Positions 17,654 through 27,325 of a stretch of 64,000 nucleotides of DNA are shown here, piece after piece. A program made the position numbers and the translations under genes. Source of the stretch: Metallosphaera hakonensis JCM 8857 = DSM 7519 (GTDB lineage: Archaea > Thermoproteota > Thermoprotei_A > Sulfolobales > Sulfolobaceae); the NCBI RefSeq assembly GCF_003201675.2, contig NZ_CP029287.2, positions 1,364,001-1,428,000 of the forward strand, given 5' to 3'. The first letter of the stretch is position 1. Every line of letters starts with the position of its first letter. The notes under the pieces were generated by a model. That model was not told where the DNA came from. It saw only the letters and a program-made list of their open reading frames with translations, and ran no database searches.

Positions 17654-18346
17654 AAGCTCCTTTTGTATCATCTCTAATTGTTTTTGTAGCTCCTGCTCGA
17701 TTCTTTTGGCATCCTCGTAGAGTTCCTTGGTATCAACATTGAATCCAATTATATTGGTTATAGTCTCCACTGCAACGGCCGCTGCCCCGGGGTCTAACCT
17801 CTCTCTGTCTGCATAGGGCAGAAGTATGGTAGCAGGCAGATCCTCTATCTCGGCGTAAACTGTAAAAAGTGCGAGTGGACCTACCATAATTAATTGTTTA
17901 TTAAGCATAGGATAGGGCAGATCTATCTCACTCTTACTTGTCTTCATCCATTTTATTGGTTCATTTACATCCTTGTACCTTTTATCAAGACCCCCGATTA
18001 ATATGGCGTCCTTAACTTGAACTTTTTTAAGCCATTTTACCAACCCATGAGCAAAGCTACTCCACTCCCTTTGGAAGGGCAATAGGTGATTCAAGAGAAC
18101 TAATACCTTAAACTCATCATCATAGAAAAGTTCGAAGGGGGTTGCCACTCCATATTCGTCCAGAAAAGTTACATCTCTAAGGTATTTAGTTATGACAAAG
18201 CCTACCCTTCTCATCTTCCTGCTTAACACAACATGCCTTACAGATAAGTATCCGACCTCTCCCAATGTTCTGAAACCTGAAATGAACCTAGAGTTCCTAA
18301 GTTCATCTTCAGTAATATCCTTTAGGACTACTTTCGTATCTTCCAC
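17621..18346 (-). CDS. PAC2-family proteasome assembly chaperone
   Basis: The 241-residue protein has the PAC2 (DUF75) fold, seen in the [15 protein letters not shown] region and the [18 protein letters not shown] segment, with a C-terminal coiled coil (about residues 205-235). Archaeal PAC2 proteins (PbaA type) help assemble or bind the 20S proteasome. It is the third gene of an operon led by pan, which supports the role. The start overlaps the PUA gene by 19 bp. Confidence 0.83.
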   Translation of the reverse strand: MEDTKVVLKDITEDELRNSRFISGFRTLGEVGYLSVRHVVLSRKMRRVGFVITKYLRDVTFLDEYGVATPFELFYDDEFKVLVLLNHLLPFQREWSSFAHGLVKWLKKVQVKDAILIGGLDKRYKDVNEPIKWMKTSKSEIDLPYPMLNKQLIMVGPLALFTVYAEIEDLPATILLPYADRERLDPGAAAVAVETITNIIGFNVDTKELYEDAKRIEQELQKQLEMIQKELSKGGVDRHYM

Positions 18347-18849
18347 CTCTCCCTAACTGTTACTGCCACACCCCTTTTATATTCCATCATTTCCTCGCCA
18401 GATAATCTCACCTTGCCAACTGCCAATAACTTATCGTCTTCGCTCACTACTATCGCCTCGTCCCCATTTCGTAGGGATTTATCCACGTTCTTAACATGTT
18501 TGGCGAAAACATTCCCCTCTTCGAGAATAACGCTTGCCACCTCGTCCTTAACAATCACTCTCAGCTTAGGAGAGGGCAAACATTCCTTAATTGAAACACC
18601 AGAAGCTAAGGTAAGAGAAAAGAGCCCATCCTGAGGTCTGAGAACGAGAAATAACCCGTCTTCTGACAAAACATTCCTTATACGCCAGGTGTTTACAGAC
18701 CTCTGAATCTTAAAGGCCTTGTTAGAACCAAATAAGCAATTCCCTACCTCTGCACCAAACTGATAATCTGCTAAATACTTTAGATACTCGATATAGGGGA
18801 GGGCATCTTCAGGATCTGTAACAAATTGTTTATATTTACCCTCTATCAT
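18328..18849 (-). CDS. Stand-alone PUA subunit of split archaeosine TGT
   Basis: The 173-residue protein ends in a PUA domain of the archaeosine-TGT type (residues 93-168), with [19 protein letters not shown] and [13 protein letters not shown]. The first 90 residues correspond to the C2 linker region of full-length TGT. Split TGTs are known in some archaea. The PUA part binds the tRNA acceptor end. It lies between pan and the PAC2 gene (overlaps of 4 and 19 bp) while the catalytic part is on the opposite strand next door. Confidence 0.85.
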   Translation of the reverse strand: MIEGKYKQFVTDPEDALPYIEYLKYLADYQFGAEVGNCLFGSNKAFKIQRSVNTWRIRNVLSEDGLFLVLRPQDGLFSLTLASGVSIKECLPSPKLRVIVKDEVASVILEEGNVFAKHVKNVDKSLRNGDEAIVVSEDDKLLAVGKVRLSGEEMMEYKRGVAVTVRERWKIRK

Positions 18850-20027
18850 ACATACTTCTCTCCCCTGTCTATTACATCCTTACTTAATTTTTTGGTCCTC
18901 AACCTCTCCATGGCCAACCTGAAATGGGCCATCTTAATAATCTTAGAATCCTCCCTTATAGCTATATAACCAGCTTCAGTACAAAGATTCTTCACGTCGG
19001 CGCCACTGAATCCCTCCGTAATCAGGGCTAATTCATCGATGTTTACCGAGGCATCTATTTTCATCTTTTGGAGGTATATTTTTAATATTTGCTTCCTCCC
19101 TTCAATGTTAGGTAAAGGTATCTCTATCAACCTGTCAAATCTACCAGGCCTTAGAAGAGCCGGATCTAGAATGTCGATTCTATTGGTAGCTGCTATAATT
19201 TTGACGTTATCCAGAGGTTGGAAGCCATCAATTTCCGCCAATAATTGCATGAGAGTCCTCTGAACTTCCCTCTCCCCGCTTGTCCCTAGATCTATTCTTT
19301 TTGCCCCAATCGCATCTATCTCGTCTATGAATACAATGGAAGGAGCTTTCTTCCTTGCTAATTCAAACACATCCCTAACCACCCTGGCTCCTTCCCCAAC
19401 GAATTTCTGAGCAAATTCTGATGCTACCACATGAATGAACGAGGCATTGCTCTCAGAAGCTACTGCCTTAGCTAACATCGTCTTACCAGTACCAGGTGGG
19501 CCATATAGAAGTATGCCTTTCGGAGGGATTATACCGAGCTCCTTGAAAAGATCAGGTTTCTTGAGCGGAAGCTCTATGACCTCCCTAACTTCTTGGATCT
19601 GTTGGTCCAATCCACCTATCTCACTGTACTTTACATTGGGTCTCTCAATTACTTCCATTGACCTAACTAAAGGATCCTCTCTATCTCTTAGGACTTCAAC
19701 TACTGCTGATCCCCTTTGATTAAGGGCCACGTATTTTCCAACTTTAATTGAGCTAAAGTCAACATTATCTGATACATTGACCACAAGATTGGGACCAGAG
19801 GTGCTTTTCACAATAAGTCTTCCATCTTCCAACACATCTAAAACCACGGCCTCGATTAATGGAGGACTCAATAACTTCTCCATCTCTGATTTATAGTAGT
19901 TGAGTTCTTTTCTCAAGCTCTCTGTCTCAATTTGCATAGCCCTAATCTTTTCCTCTAATATCCGTATGGTGTGTTCATCGCTTACAGAAGTATCCCTTGA
20001 TAGATCTAATTCATCAGACAAACTCAA
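18846..20027 (-). CDS. pan: Proteasome-activating nucleotidase PAN
   Basis: The 393-residue AAA+ ATPase unfolds substrates for the 20S proteasome. An N-terminal coiled coil (residues 20-55) precedes an OB domain (55-110) and the AAA domain: Walker A GPPGTGKT near residue 178, Walker [12 protein letters not shown] near 235, sensor ATNR and arginine finger region RPGRFDR. The tail ends GEKYV, so the docking motif is K-Y-V instead of the strict hydrophobic-Tyr-X. It is the first gene of the pan / TGT-PUA / PAC2 operon. Confidence 0.95.
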   Translation of the reverse strand: MSLSDELDLSRDTSVSDEHTIRILEEKIRAMQIETESLRKELNYYKSEMEKLLSPPLIEAVVLDVLEDGRLIVKSTSGPNLVVNVSDNVDFSSIKVGKYVALNQRGSAVVEVLRDREDPLVRSMEVIERPNVKYSEIGGLDQQIQEVREVIELPLKKPDLFKELGIIPPKGILLYGPPGTGKTMLAKAVASESNASFIHVVASEFAQKFVGEGARVVRDVFELARKKAPSIVFIDEIDAIGAKRIDLGTSGEREVQRTLMQLLAEIDGFQPLDNVKIIAATNRIDILDPALLRPGRFDRLIEIPLPNIEGRKQILKIYLQKMKIDASVNIDELALITEGFSGADVKNLCTEAGYIAIREDSKIIKMAHFRLAMERLRTKKLSKDVIDRGEKYV

Positions 20028-20082
20028 TCAGATATGACATTAGTTAAGTTAGACTAAAAATGTTTATCGCTAACTATTATAC

Positions 20083-20583
20083 ATGAAACCCATGAAAACA
20101 GCCGTAGAGACGTACTGTGAGATGTGTGGAGCTAGAGTAACCGGACCTAGTTATTCAGTGAAGTTTGAGGGTAGTACCATTACAGTTTGCAAGACTTGTT
20201 ATGATAAAATTAAGAAGCATGCGACGTTGGTTCCCAAAAACGAAGCGAAGAAAACTCCCGTTAAGCCTAAACTCGTTCAGAAATCGCAGGAGGTGGAACT
20301 TGACATAGACGAAAGCTACCCTAGACTCATAAAGGAGGCGCGAGAGAGATTACATATAACCACTAAGGAACTGGCAGACAGAATGAGGATCCAGGAAAAT
20401 ATAGTTAAACGAATTGAATTGGGGAAATTGAAACCAACTATTGCTGAGGCAAGAGCTCTCGAAAGAATACTCGGAATAAAGCTAGTTGTGGAGGTATCCC
20501 CAGGGAAAGGAGGTTCAGAAGAGCTAGACGATCAGACGTTGACTCTGGGTGATATAATAAAGATTAGAGAGGGGAAGAAGTGA
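20083..20583 (+). CDS. mbf1: Archaeal MBF1 (multiprotein bridging factor 1 homologue)
   Basis: The 166-residue protein has an N-terminal zinc ribbon (CEMCGARV and CKTCYDK, residues 10-48), a basic linker and a Cro-type helix-turn-helix (residues 85-140, with [21 protein letters not shown]). This is the archaeal MBF1 architecture; in Saccharolobus it binds the ribosome. It is transcribed divergently from pan with only 55 bp between. Its stop overlaps the GTG of hflX. Confidence 0.92.
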   Translation: MKPMKTAVETYCEMCGARVTGPSYSVKFEGSTITVCKTCYDKIKKHATLVPKNEAKKTPVKPKLVQKSQEVELDIDESYPRLIKEARERLHITTKELADRMRIQENIVKRIELGKLKPTIAEARALERILGIKLVVEVSPGKGGSEELDDQTLTLGDIIKIREGKK

Positions 20584-21632
20584 AAGCAGTAGTCTTTGTC
20601 TCCCAGGACTTCGCTGAGGAAGCTGTGTCCTTAGTTGAAACCGCCGGTTACAAAGTAGACAAAATATATCCATTACCGTCCAAACCCAATAGATTATTCT
20701 ACATTCCACAAGATAAAGTAAAACTTCTCAAGGACTATGAGGCTGATGCCCTGGTGGTGTTCGATCTATTGGCTCCTAGACACTTCATCAATCTCAATAG
20801 ACAATTAAACAATAAGAAAGTCCTGGATAAGCTCATCCTTCTGCTAGAGATTTTCGCTCTACATGCTGGCTCAAAAGAGGCTAAACTGCAAATAGAGTTA
20901 GCGAGATTAAAGTACGAGCTACCTATTATAAAGGATATTTACAGTAAGGCCAAGAGCACCGAACAACAGGGACCTTTGGGTTCAGGTACATACGGTGTTG
21001 AATCCGCCCTGAGGCTATACTCTAGGAAGATATCAAAGATTACTAGAGAGTTAGAAAACCTGAAAAAGTTTAGGGAAACACAGTTGAGGAGCAGGGTAGA
21101 AAATATACCGTTCATAGCCATAGCCGGTTATACCAATGCCGGCAAAACGTCCATATTCAATGCATTGACAGGCCTAAACCAGGCAACCGATCAATCCATG
21201 TTCACAACAACAACGCCCAAAAGATATGCTATTAGCGAGAAAGGAAAGAAGGCTATGCTTGTGGATACTGTAGGTTTCATTAGAGGGATACCCCCGCAGA
21301 TAATTGAGGCATTCTTTGTAACCTTATCAGAGATTAGATATGCTAATACCTTGCTACTCGTAGTGGACCTTTCCCTCGAGGACTCCCTCCTGATGGACAT
21401 GACAAAGTCCTCTTTTGGGATTTTAAGAGAGTTGGGGATTTCAGGTAAACCCATGATAGTCGTTGGAAACAAGGCCGATATAGTAAATGGTAAATCGCAG
21501 GATAAAATGGAATTGGTTACTTCACTTAGCACAGAACTTTACTCGCCTATAGTAGACTCTGTCTTAGTTTCAGCTAAAAAGGGATGGAACATAGATCTAT
21601 TGAGGGATAGAGTATTCGCCCTGATCAATTGA
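20580..21632 (+). CDS. hflX: GTPase HflX
   Basis: The 350-residue protein has the HflX N-terminal domain and linker helices (residues 1-175, including the [11 protein letters not shown] loop) and a G domain: G1 GYTNAGKTS near residue 181, G3 DTVGF near 224 and G4 NKAD near 297. HflX binds ribosomes and rescues them under stress. Translation starts at a GTG overlapping the mbf1 stop, and the stop overlaps the TTG of trm56 (TTGA). Confidence 0.95.
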   Translation: MKAVVFVSQDFAEEAVSLVETAGYKVDKIYPLPSKPNRLFYIPQDKVKLLKDYEADALVVFDLLAPRHFINLNRQLNNKKVLDKLILLLEIFALHAGSKEAKLQIELARLKYELPIIKDIYSKAKSTEQQGPLGSGTYGVESALRLYSRKISKITRELENLKKFRETQLRSRVENIPFIAIAGYTNAGKTSIFNALTGLNQATDQSMFTTTTPKRYAISEKGKKAMLVDTVGFIRGIPPQIIEAFFVTLSEIRYANTLLLVVDLSLEDSLLMDMTKSSFGILRELGISGKPMIVVGNKADIVNGKSQDKMELVTSLSTELYSPIVDSVLVSAKKGWNIDLLRDRVFALIN

Positions 21633-22165
21633 AGAACATATTTGTGCTCAGACTAGGACATAGACCATTAAGGGATAAGAGGGTTACAACCCATGTTGCC
21701 CTCGTTGCGAGGGCATTCGGGGCTAAGGGTATATACGTGGATGGTAAAGATCAGAAGTTAGTGGAGAAAATTAAGGACGTGATATCACTATGGGGAGGTA
21801 GTTATTTCCAAGTTGAGACGATTGCGGATCCAAAAAAACTGGTCAAGACATGGAAGGCTAAGGGAGGGACTATAATACATCTAACCATGTATGGAATAAA
21901 CTTACCCCAGGTTCAAGACAGAGTTCAACATCTAGATAACATTCTTGTTGTGGTTGGAGCAGAGAAAGTTGAGGGCTGGTACTATCATATGGCCGATATT
22001 AACGTCGCGGTCTCCAATCAACCTCATTCTGAGGTTGCAGCGCTGGCAATCTTTCTGGATAGACTATATAAGGGAGAAGAACTAAATATTATGTTTGGGG
22101 ACAGCAAAATAAAGGTTATTCCAATGGAGAGAGGCAAGAAGGTGATCAGGAGTGACAACGGGTAA
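21629..22165 (+). CDS. trm56: tRNA (cytidine-56-2'-O)-methyltransferase aTrm56
   Basis: A 178-residue SPOUT-family enzyme methylating C56 in the T-loop of archaeal tRNA. The N-terminal [18 protein letters not shown] and the cofactor knot region [17 protein letters not shown] are family hallmarks. It starts with TTG overlapping the hflX stop and ends within the start of the TFE gene (14-bp overlap), in a tight operon. Confidence 0.93.
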   Translation: MKNIFVLRLGHRPLRDKRVTTHVALVARAFGAKGIYVDGKDQKLVEKIKDVISLWGGSYFQVETIADPKKLVKTWKAKGGTIIHLTMYGINLPQVQDRVQHLDNILVVVGAEKVEGWYYHMADINVAVSNQPHSEVAALAIFLDRLYKGEELNIMFGDSKIKVIPMERGKKVIRSDNG

Positions 22166-22685
22166 TATAGATCAACTTATGAAAGATATGGCTAGAGACT
22201 TGTTGGGAGAGGATGTTATAGACGTTCTGTCATTTCTATTGGATAATAAAGCTGAACTAACTGATGAGGAAATGGCAAACAAGTTGAATGTAAAGGTCAA
22301 TGAAGTTAGAAAGAAGCTATATGCATTAGCAGATCATGGGTTGGTGAGCTATAGGAGAACCAGAGATAAAGAATCGGGGTGGTATGTATACTTCTGGAAA
22401 GCCAACGTGGATCAAATAAATGAACTGCTTTTGGCACGAAAGAGGGAGATCCTAAATAAGCTGAAGGCCAGATTAGAGTACGAATCCAATAACGAGTTCT
22501 ATATTTGTCCTGAGGATAAAACTAAATATACGTTTGAGGAAGCGTTTGAAAACGAGTTTAAGTGCCCTAAATGTGGAGTTCAGCTTACTTATTACGACTC
22601 CGCTAGGGTAAGGGAGCTCTTAGAGCAGAAGATAAAGGAGATTGAAGAGGAAATCGCTAGGGAGACAAAGGTTGGGAGCTCCTAA
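22152..22685 (+). CDS. tfe: Transcription factor E, alpha subunit
   Basis: The 177-residue TFE-alpha has a winged helix (residues 15-90, with [22 protein letters not shown]), a zinc ribbon CPEDKTKY and CPKCGVQ (120-145), and a C-terminal helix. It helps DNA opening in transcription initiation, in Sulfolobus as a dimer with TFE-beta. GTG start after an ATCAGGAG ribosome-binding site within the end of trm56. Its end overlaps the methyltransferase gene. Confidence 0.95.
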   Translation: MTTGNIDQLMKDMARDLLGEDVIDVLSFLLDNKAELTDEEMANKLNVKVNEVRKKLYALADHGLVSYRRTRDKESGWYVYFWKANVDQINELLLARKREILNKLKARLEYESNNEFYICPEDKTKYTFEEAFENEFKCPKCGVQLTYYDSARVRELLEQKIKEIEEEIARETKVGSS

Positions 22686-23622
22686 GGTTGTAGATCTTTT
22701 TTCTGGAGCCGGTGGGTTTGGAAGAGGATTTAAAGAAGTTGGGTTTCAAATTAGTTTAGCAGTGGAAATAAATCACTCCTCAGCAAGAACTTATTCGGCC
22801 AATTTTCCAAATACTACAGTCCTGGAAGAGGATATAAGAAACCTAAGTGGAAGGGAAATAATTAAGGAGATCGGTTCTGACCCAGATGTGGTAATAGGCA
22901 GTCCACCATGTGAACCATTTACGGCAGCGAATCCTATGAGAATGGACAGTCCTGTGGATAGACTTTACCTTGATGAGAGGGGTACTCTAACATTGGAGTT
23001 CATAAGACTGTTGGAGGAGCTTAGACCTAAAATATTTGTAATGGAAAACGTACCCTCCATAGTGGAAACAAAAGAGCTTAGAGAAGCTCTAATACATGAG
23101 TTTAGAAGGGTTGGATACGAACCAATATTCAATTTTCTGAGGGCTGAAGATTATGGAAATCCATCGAAAAGGGCTAGAATATTTATCTCAAACTTGAAGA
23201 TAGAGTTGCCAACTGCCCCTAGAATGATAGTGTGGGATGCAATATCAGACCTAGAAGATAGATACGATATTCCCAATCATGAGTTCCTTGAGACGAATGA
23301 AAGAAAACTCAAAGACATGGCATCCCTAGATTATGGAGATTACATAACCATGTTTAGGGGGCATCATAAGGACATACCTTTATATGTAAGACTTGATCCC
23401 TTTGATGTGGCCCCTACAGTACTTGGTAATTCCAGGTTTATTCACCCGTTTCATTCAAGGTATCTAACAGTTAGGGAACAGGCCAGACTGATGAGTTATC
23501 CCGATCATCATGTTTTCTACGGGACAAAGGAAGAGCAATATAATCAAGTTGGAGAAGCCGTACCAGTAGTCTTATCAAGAGGAATAGCATCGGTTATACT
23601 CGGTGCACTTATTTGGACATAA
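22672..23622 (+). CDS. C5-cytosine methyltransferase (DNA type), no restriction partner
   Basis: The enzyme of about 316 residues carries the ordered m5C motifs: [28 protein letters not shown] with catalytic Cys, [39 protein letters not shown] and X QVGEAVPV. The target-recognition region between VIII and IX is short. I choose the TTG at 22672, inside the TFE end; the frame is open 10 codons further. No endonuclease gene is adjacent, so it is an orphan, embedded in a transcription/tRNA operon. DNA is the likely substrate, RNA (Dnmt2-like) not excluded. Confidence 0.9.
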   Translation: MGAPKVVDLFSGAGGFGRGFKEVGFQISLAVEINHSSARTYSANFPNTTVLEEDIRNLSGREIIKEIGSDPDVVIGSPPCEPFTAANPMRMDSPVDRLYLDERGTLTLEFIRLLEELRPKIFVMENVPSIVETKELREALIHEFRRVGYEPIFNFLRAEDYGNPSKRARIFISNLKIELPTAPRMIVWDAISDLEDRYDIPNHEFLETNERKLKDMASLDYGDYITMFRGHHKDIPLYVRLDPFDVAPTVLGNSRFIHPFHSRYLTVREQARLMSYPDHHVFYGTKEEQYNQVGEAVPVVLSRGIASVILGALIWT

Positions 23623-24065
23623 GTGTCGTACTGCATAATGTTACAAGTTCTCAAAGACTTGTCGATTTTGCAAAACTAGTTTTTGGTCTAAACGTAAAAC
23701 GGTTCGTCGTCACCAAGGTCAGTGGAACCGCCGCACAAGCTGGAATTCCAGACGTGGGTAGGCTCGCATTAAAGAATAATAAATCACTCATCGTGTTACC
23801 CGATCTTAAAGATGCCGTAGAACTTTTGGCGCCTAAGAAGGTTTATCTATTTTCACCATTTGCTCAGGTTGAGATAGAATCCTCGGATATACAAGGTGAG
23901 AGCATGATAGTCTTTGCTGGCATTGAAAATGGTTTCACTAAGATAGAACAGTCTCTAGGGGATCACGTTACCTTGAAGTCAATGAAAGTCGACGCTGGAC
24001 CAGTGGCATATGCAAGCGCCGTATTATACTGTAGTTTAGTGAACGGAAAGAGCCAGATTGGTTAG
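23613..24065 (+). CDS. SPOUT-like (SpoU-related) methyltransferase family protein
   Basis: The 150-residue protein resembles the small archaeal SpoU-type family (COG4080): [17 protein letters not shown], the [19 protein letters not shown] segment and a C-terminal [11 protein letters not shown]. Some databases call relatives RecB-like nucleases. The likely reaction is RNA methylation; the target is unknown. TTG start overlapping the preceding stop by 10 bp makes it the last gene of the operon that starts with mbf1. Confidence 0.68.
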   Translation: MDISVVLHNVTSSQRLVDFAKLVFGLNVKRFVVTKVSGTAAQAGIPDVGRLALKNNKSLIVLPDLKDAVELLAPKKVYLFSPFAQVEIESSDIQGESMIVFAGIENGFTKIEQSLGDHVTLKSMKVDAGPVAYASAVLYCSLVNGKSQIG

Positions 24066-24147
24066 ATTTACGCTTAGAAACACATTAATACTTTTACTTC
24101 TTCACTTATTTCTCAGTGTCCAATACCTCTTAGTTGGGGGTTGGGCG

Positions 24148-24223
<76 letters not shown>

Positions 24224-24224
24224 T

Positions 24225-24244
24225 GTGGGGTACCCATACCCCAC
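24225..24244. repeat. Perfect hairpin after tRNA-Val, inside int(N) remnant
   Basis: GTGGGGTA (24225-24232), loop CCCA, TACCCCAC (24237-24244). Similar GC-rich hairpins occupy the same place beside tRNA-Arg and tRNA-Ala. It may end the tRNA transcript or belong to the integrase linker sequence. Confidence 0.7.
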
Positions 24245-24420
24245 TGCTATCTTTCAGTTTGATATAAATTTCGACTACATCAGTTAAGGGATAGATGTAA
24301 GTTTCCCTTGCCTTACTGTTCTCATATTCTAGCTTGTAAACACGATACCTCCCTTTTTCACGTAAAATACGATCCCCTTATTTATAATGCATCCTTCCTC
24401 TTGTCGTTTTTACGTCCCAT
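24245..24420 (-). pseudogene. SSV-type integrase int(N) remnant at tRNA-Val, frameshifted
   Basis: On the minus strand, about 24378-24245 translates to [17 protein letters not shown]...[16 protein letters not shown], very close to the N-terminus of the SSV1 integrase, and continues antisense into the tRNA with GFEPKTSGL, like the SSV1 GFEPGTSG. The matching ATG (24420, MGRK) with a TATA box TATTATAAAT 27 bp upstream is in another frame, so a frameshift separates start and body. This is the part of an integrase that stays next to the tRNA after integration. No int(C) or element remains nearby. Confidence 0.7.
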
Positions 24421-24790
24421 ATTATGATTGCCAAAACGAATTTATAATACTTGACAAAACGTTAAATTTTGCCGTCAAAAGACATGATATTGAAAGAAAA
24501 CAACAAAGAATTCTTGTTCTAAATTCACTTTTTAGAATTTGAAAGCTAAACGAGGAATCTTTATCACAATCTTTCAATCCAACGCCCAATTTGATAGTTA
24601 TCAAGGCTTTTAAGCTAACGGCAAGACAAAAAGGCGTTGATAATAAATCTTTTGCATTTGATAACATAAAAATTCGTGAGGTTAAGGGAAAGTATTACGT
24701 CTACTCTATAGAGAAGAGCGATGACAGTCAGAGAAGGGATAGTTACGTCGGTACCTTAGAGAAGGTCGTAAATTTCTTTATGTCTGGGGA

Positions 24791-24808
24791 TGTGGGGGTA
24801 CTCCCACA
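24791..24808. repeat. Hairpin between int(N) and tRNA-Arg
   Basis: TGTGGGGG, TA, CTCCCACA forms an 8-bp stem with one mismatch. It is placed like the hairpins at the tRNA-Val and tRNA-Ala loci. Confidence 0.6.
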
Positions 24809-24821
24809 GGGCATCCCTCAA

Positions 24822-24896
24822 CGGACCCGCCGGGATTCGAACCCGGGACCACGGGCTCCGAAGGCCCGCGCTCTGTCCTGGCTGAGCTACGGGTCC
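24822..24896 (-). tRNA. tRNA-Arg (TCG)
   Basis: A full cloverleaf on the minus strand: acceptor GGACCCG/CGGGTCC, D arm GCTC/GAGC, anticodon stem CGGGC/GCCCG with loop CTTCGGA (anticodon TCG), T arm CCGGG/CCCGG, discriminator G. No intron and no CCA. Its 3' half is read antisense by the int(N) remnant, consistent with use as an integration site. Confidence 0.97.
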
Positions 24897-24936
24897 AGGT
24901 CATAACTTTTATTCTGAGATATTTAATCTAAATCCC

Positions 24937-25620
24937 ATGCGAGATCCTAAGGAGATTTTGGCTGATCATGTATTACTAACGTTAAAGAATAGAAAAGTAA
25001 TTGGCTTGGGTACCGGGAAAACTGTGCGAAAATTGATAGAAACAATGGCCAAAAACGACCTCCTAAAAGACAAACTAATCATCACCAGCTCCATTGACAC
25101 CGATCTACAACTCTCGAGAGCCAATTCCGTTGTCCTCTCTGTCTTCTCTGGAATTGTCCCAGAAATTTACGTAGATAGTTTTGATTTTCTAGTGGAATCT
25201 GAAGGAAAGAGAGTTCTCATAAAGGGTGGTGGAGCGGCCCTACTTAGGGAGAAACTCCTCTCATTTTTCTCCAAAGAGAGATTATTCATAGGTGAGGAAA
25301 CCAAGATTTTATCTAAATCGGAAGTGTCTGTCCCCGTGGAAGTAGTTCCTGCCTCATTTTCGTTTATTTTATCAAAGCTTAGACAAATGGGACTTGATCC
25401 GATCCCTAGAGAGACAAACGGTAAAATAGGTCCAATAGTGACTGATAATGGTAACCTTATTTTCGATGTTCAGTTGAGAACAGAGGAACTATGCAAATGG
25501 GAGAGGAATATCAAGCAATTACCTGGAGTAGTAGAAAGTGGTATATTTTGCGAAAACCTTTACGATACCATAGTGATAGCTAGTGGAGAAGGAAGAATCC
25601 AGGTATTCCAAAGAGGCTGA
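24937..25620 (+). CDS. rpiA: Ribose-5-phosphate isomerase A
   Basis: The 227-residue enzyme interconverts ribose-5-phosphate and ribulose-5-phosphate. Family motifs are GLGTGKTV near residue 24, KGGGAALLREKL near 96, VPVEVVP near 131 and VTDNGNLIFDV near 167. ATG start 40 bp after the tRNA-Arg gene (divergent). The next gene begins within its last 38 bp. Confidence 0.92.
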   Translation: MRDPKEILADHVLLTLKNRKVIGLGTGKTVRKLIETMAKNDLLKDKLIITSSIDTDLQLSRANSVVLSVFSGIVPEIYVDSFDFLVESEGKRVLIKGGGAALLREKLLSFFSKERLFIGEETKILSKSEVSVPVEVVPASFSFILSKLRQMGLDPIPRETNGKIGPIVTDNGNLIFDVQLRTEELCKWERNIKQLPGVVESGIFCENLYDTIVIASGEGRIQVFQRG

Positions 25621-25948
25621 GAGAATTGTAAAGGAGAAAAGAATAGTTCAACTTAACCCTTTAGATGGGGGACCTTCGATCTTCATTTTCTTAGCGAGAG
25701 AGAAGGGCACTCATAGGGATCACCTGGTAACTTACAACTCATGTGATTGTGAGTTCTTTCTTTTCTCCACAATTCTAGGGAGTGGGAAGCCATGCATCCA
25801 CATGGAGGCCTATAGACTAGCCTCAGAAAAGGAGGACTTCCTGAGGATTTCTGCACGAAGCGATGATTTTAAACAGATACTAACTGAGGTTTTCGCTTAC
25901 GGAAAATCCTTAAAACTGAGAAAACTAATTTCGTCTCGATATGATTGA
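25583..25948 (+). CDS. SWIM zinc-finger protein
   Basis: The 121-residue protein has a SWIM motif C-x-C-x(n)-C-x-H in CDCEFFLFSTILGSGKPCIH (about residues 54-73). SWIM fingers bind DNA or protein and occur in Rad51-paralogue partners (Shu2/Sws1), but nothing else here defines a role. GTG start inside rpiA, and its stop overlaps the ATG of the next small gene by 8 bp, so the genes are coupled. Confidence 0.72.
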   Translation: MEKEESRYSKEAERIVKEKRIVQLNPLDGGPSIFIFLAREKGTHRDHLVTYNSCDCEFFLFSTILGSGKPCIHMEAYRLASEKEDFLRISARSDDFKQILTEVFAYGKSLKLRKLISSRYD

Positions 25949-26105
25949 TCTAGGAACAATACAAGTGGTGCTAATAGCTGCTGCCGTGGTAGTTATTGGA
26001 GGAGTCATATATGCAACATTTGAGGACGTATTAACCGGTATACCAACGAAGAAGGAGACAGTAAAAGTAGAAAGAAAGAGAAAAGGTGGTTCTCATGGGA
26101 GGTAA
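25941..26105 (+). CDS. 54-residue single-span membrane protein
   Basis: ATG overlaps the SWIM gene stop. Residues 7-27 (IQVVLIAAAVVVIGGVIYA) form one membrane helix, followed by a basic tail (TKKETVKVERKRKGG). The last 11 bp overlap the Elf1 gene start. Both overlaps and the clean hydrophobic profile support a real gene. Function unknown; a basic cytoplasmic tail is likely. Confidence 0.68.
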   Translation: MIDLGTIQVVLIAAAVVVIGGVIYATFEDVLTGIPTKKETVKVERKRKGGSHGR

Positions 26106-26430
26106 AAGGAAGAAGAGAACTAAGATAGTTAAAGTCAAGCCTAAGCTTCCTAAGACCTTTGAGTGTCCTAGATGTGGCAAAATAGCTATGACGATAAAAA
26201 TCGATAAAGTTGATAGTGGACCCAGGACTGCACATATAAAATGTGGTAATTGCGGTCTCTGTACAGACATTGATGAAGTAAGGCCTATTGATGACGAGGC
26301 TAACGTTTATGGGAGATTCCTTGATGATTACCTTGAAGGAAAGCTGGAAATAAAAGACTGCAGAGAATCAGAGAATGAAAACCATGAAGATGAAGGGGAA
26401 GACAGCGAGCTACCTTCGGAAACTAATTAA
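26095..26430 (+). CDS. Elf1-family transcription elongation factor
   Basis: Start chosen at ATG 26095 ([10 protein letters not shown]). The 111-residue protein has a basic N-terminus and a zinc ribbon CPRCGKIA and CGNCGLC (residues 25-55), as in eukaryotic Elf1, then an acidic tail. Elf1 rides on RNA polymerase during elongation; a related archaeal factor is reported in Sulfolobales. The acidic tail overlaps the GGGP synthase start by up to 56 bp. Confidence 0.82.
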   Translation: MGGKRKKRTKIVKVKPKLPKTFECPRCGKIAMTIKIDKVDSGPRTAHIKCGNCGLCTDIDEVRPIDDEANVYGRFLDDYLEGKLEIKDCRESENENHEDEGEDSELPSETN

Positions 26431-27142
26431 TGAAGGCCGGCCCATTCATTTTTCACTCATAGATCCTGATAAGGTAACTGATTTAGAGGTCTTTGGGAAA
26501 GTCGTGTCAATGCTCTACAAAGCAGGGACGTCAGCGTTTCTTGTTGGAGGAACACTGGGCGTTTCCAAAGAAAGGTTAGATGCAGTATTGAGTCTACTTC
26601 AGGACCTAGACGTTCCCAAGATAATTTTCCCCAGTAACATTAATCTAATTTCAGACAAAGCTGACGCCATACTCTTCATGTCCCTTCTCAATTCTGACGA
26701 TCTTTACTACGTAATCGGAGCTCAGGTTTCGTCATCCATCATTGTTAAAATGGCCAGACTAGAACCAATACCTACTGGTTACCTTATTGTGGGGCATGGC
26801 GGTACAGCGGCTCACATAGGTAGAGCCAGAGTGGTTCCCTACGATAATGCTGAGCTTGCCCTAGCATACGCCCTGGCGGCAGAGTACATGGGTATGCAGT
26901 ACTTATACTTAGAGGCTGGGTCCGGAGCCCCTGAGACCGTAAGACCCGAGATGATAAGGTTTGTTTCCAAAGCATCTAACATTAATGTTATTGTAGGAGG
27001 AGGTATTAGATCCCCAGAAAGAGCCTCAGAGTTGATTAGGGCAGGGGCCAAAGCAATAGTCACTGGGAATATTATTGAAAGTGATGCCGAGAAGGCAATA
27101 AAAATAATAGATGCTTTGCAGAAGATTTACACGATAGGGTAA
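26375..27142 (+). CDS. Geranylgeranylglyceryl phosphate synthase
   Basis: This enzyme makes the first ether bond of archaeal membrane lipids from glycerol-1-phosphate and geranylgeranyl diphosphate. The TIM-barrel protein (255 residues or fewer) has HFSLIDPDK near the N-terminus, [18 protein letters not shown] near residue 178 and [12 protein letters not shown] near 210. Three in-frame ATGs (26375, 26384, 26390) are possible starts; [12 protein letters not shown] at 26390 would shorten the overlap with the preceding gene. Its stop overlaps the ATG of the Sec61-beta gene by 1 bp. Confidence 0.93.
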   Translation: MKTMKMKGKTASYLRKLINEGRPIHFSLIDPDKVTDLEVFGKVVSMLYKAGTSAFLVGGTLGVSKERLDAVLSLLQDLDVPKIIFPSNINLISDKADAILFMSLLNSDDLYYVIGAQVSSSIIVKMARLEPIPTGYLIVGHGGTAAHIGRARVVPYDNAELALAYALAAEYMGMQYLYLEAGSGAPETVRPEMIRFVSKASNINVIVGGGIRSPERASELIRAGAKAIVTGNIIESDAEKAIKIIDALQKIYTIG

Positions 27143-27315
27143 TGCCTTCAAATAAGAAGAAAAAAGAAAATGTGCCTGTTATGTCAATGGCTGGGCTAAT
27201 TAGATATTATGAAGAGGAGCACGAGAAATATAAGGTAGACCCACTTTATGTAATTATTGCAAGCGTAGTTTTAGTAGCAGTGATAGTAGCTATCACGAAA
27301 ATAATACCGCCATAG
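27142..27315 (+). CDS. Preprotein translocase subunit Sec61-beta (SecG)
   Basis: A 57-residue protein: basic N-terminus, the family motif MSMAGLIRYYEEE (residues 14-26) and one C-terminal membrane helix (VIIASVVLVAVIVAI). This is the archaeal Sec61-beta pattern. ATG overlaps the GGGP synthase stop (TAATG), so both membrane-biogenesis genes are translated together. Confidence 0.9.
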   Translation: MPSNKKKKENVPVMSMAGLIRYYEEEHEKYKVDPLYVIIASVVLVAVIVAITKIIPP

Positions 27316-27325
27316 GGCTACTAAA

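Larger units (their letters stand above)
24591..24905 (+). pseudogene. SSV-type integrase int(N) remnant at tRNA-Arg
   Basis: The frame encodes NKSFAFDNIKIREVKGKYYV followed by YSIEK, a YVGTLEKVV motif, then a Gly-rich hairpin region and antisense tRNA-Arg (RRDSNPGP). It is related to the SSV1 integrase N-terminus and to the copy at 30349. The codon where the other copy has ATG is here GTT (24636-24638), although a TATA-like TTTTAAG lies 27 bp upstream; only a TTG far upstream (24591) could start it. The gene appears to have lost its start codon. Confidence 0.7.

Noticed and set aside
19435-19719. Plus-strand open frame opposite pan
   Set aside because: It is a shadow of a strongly conserved gene and has no features of its own; the same holds for similar frames opposite infB, purA, purB and rpoB.
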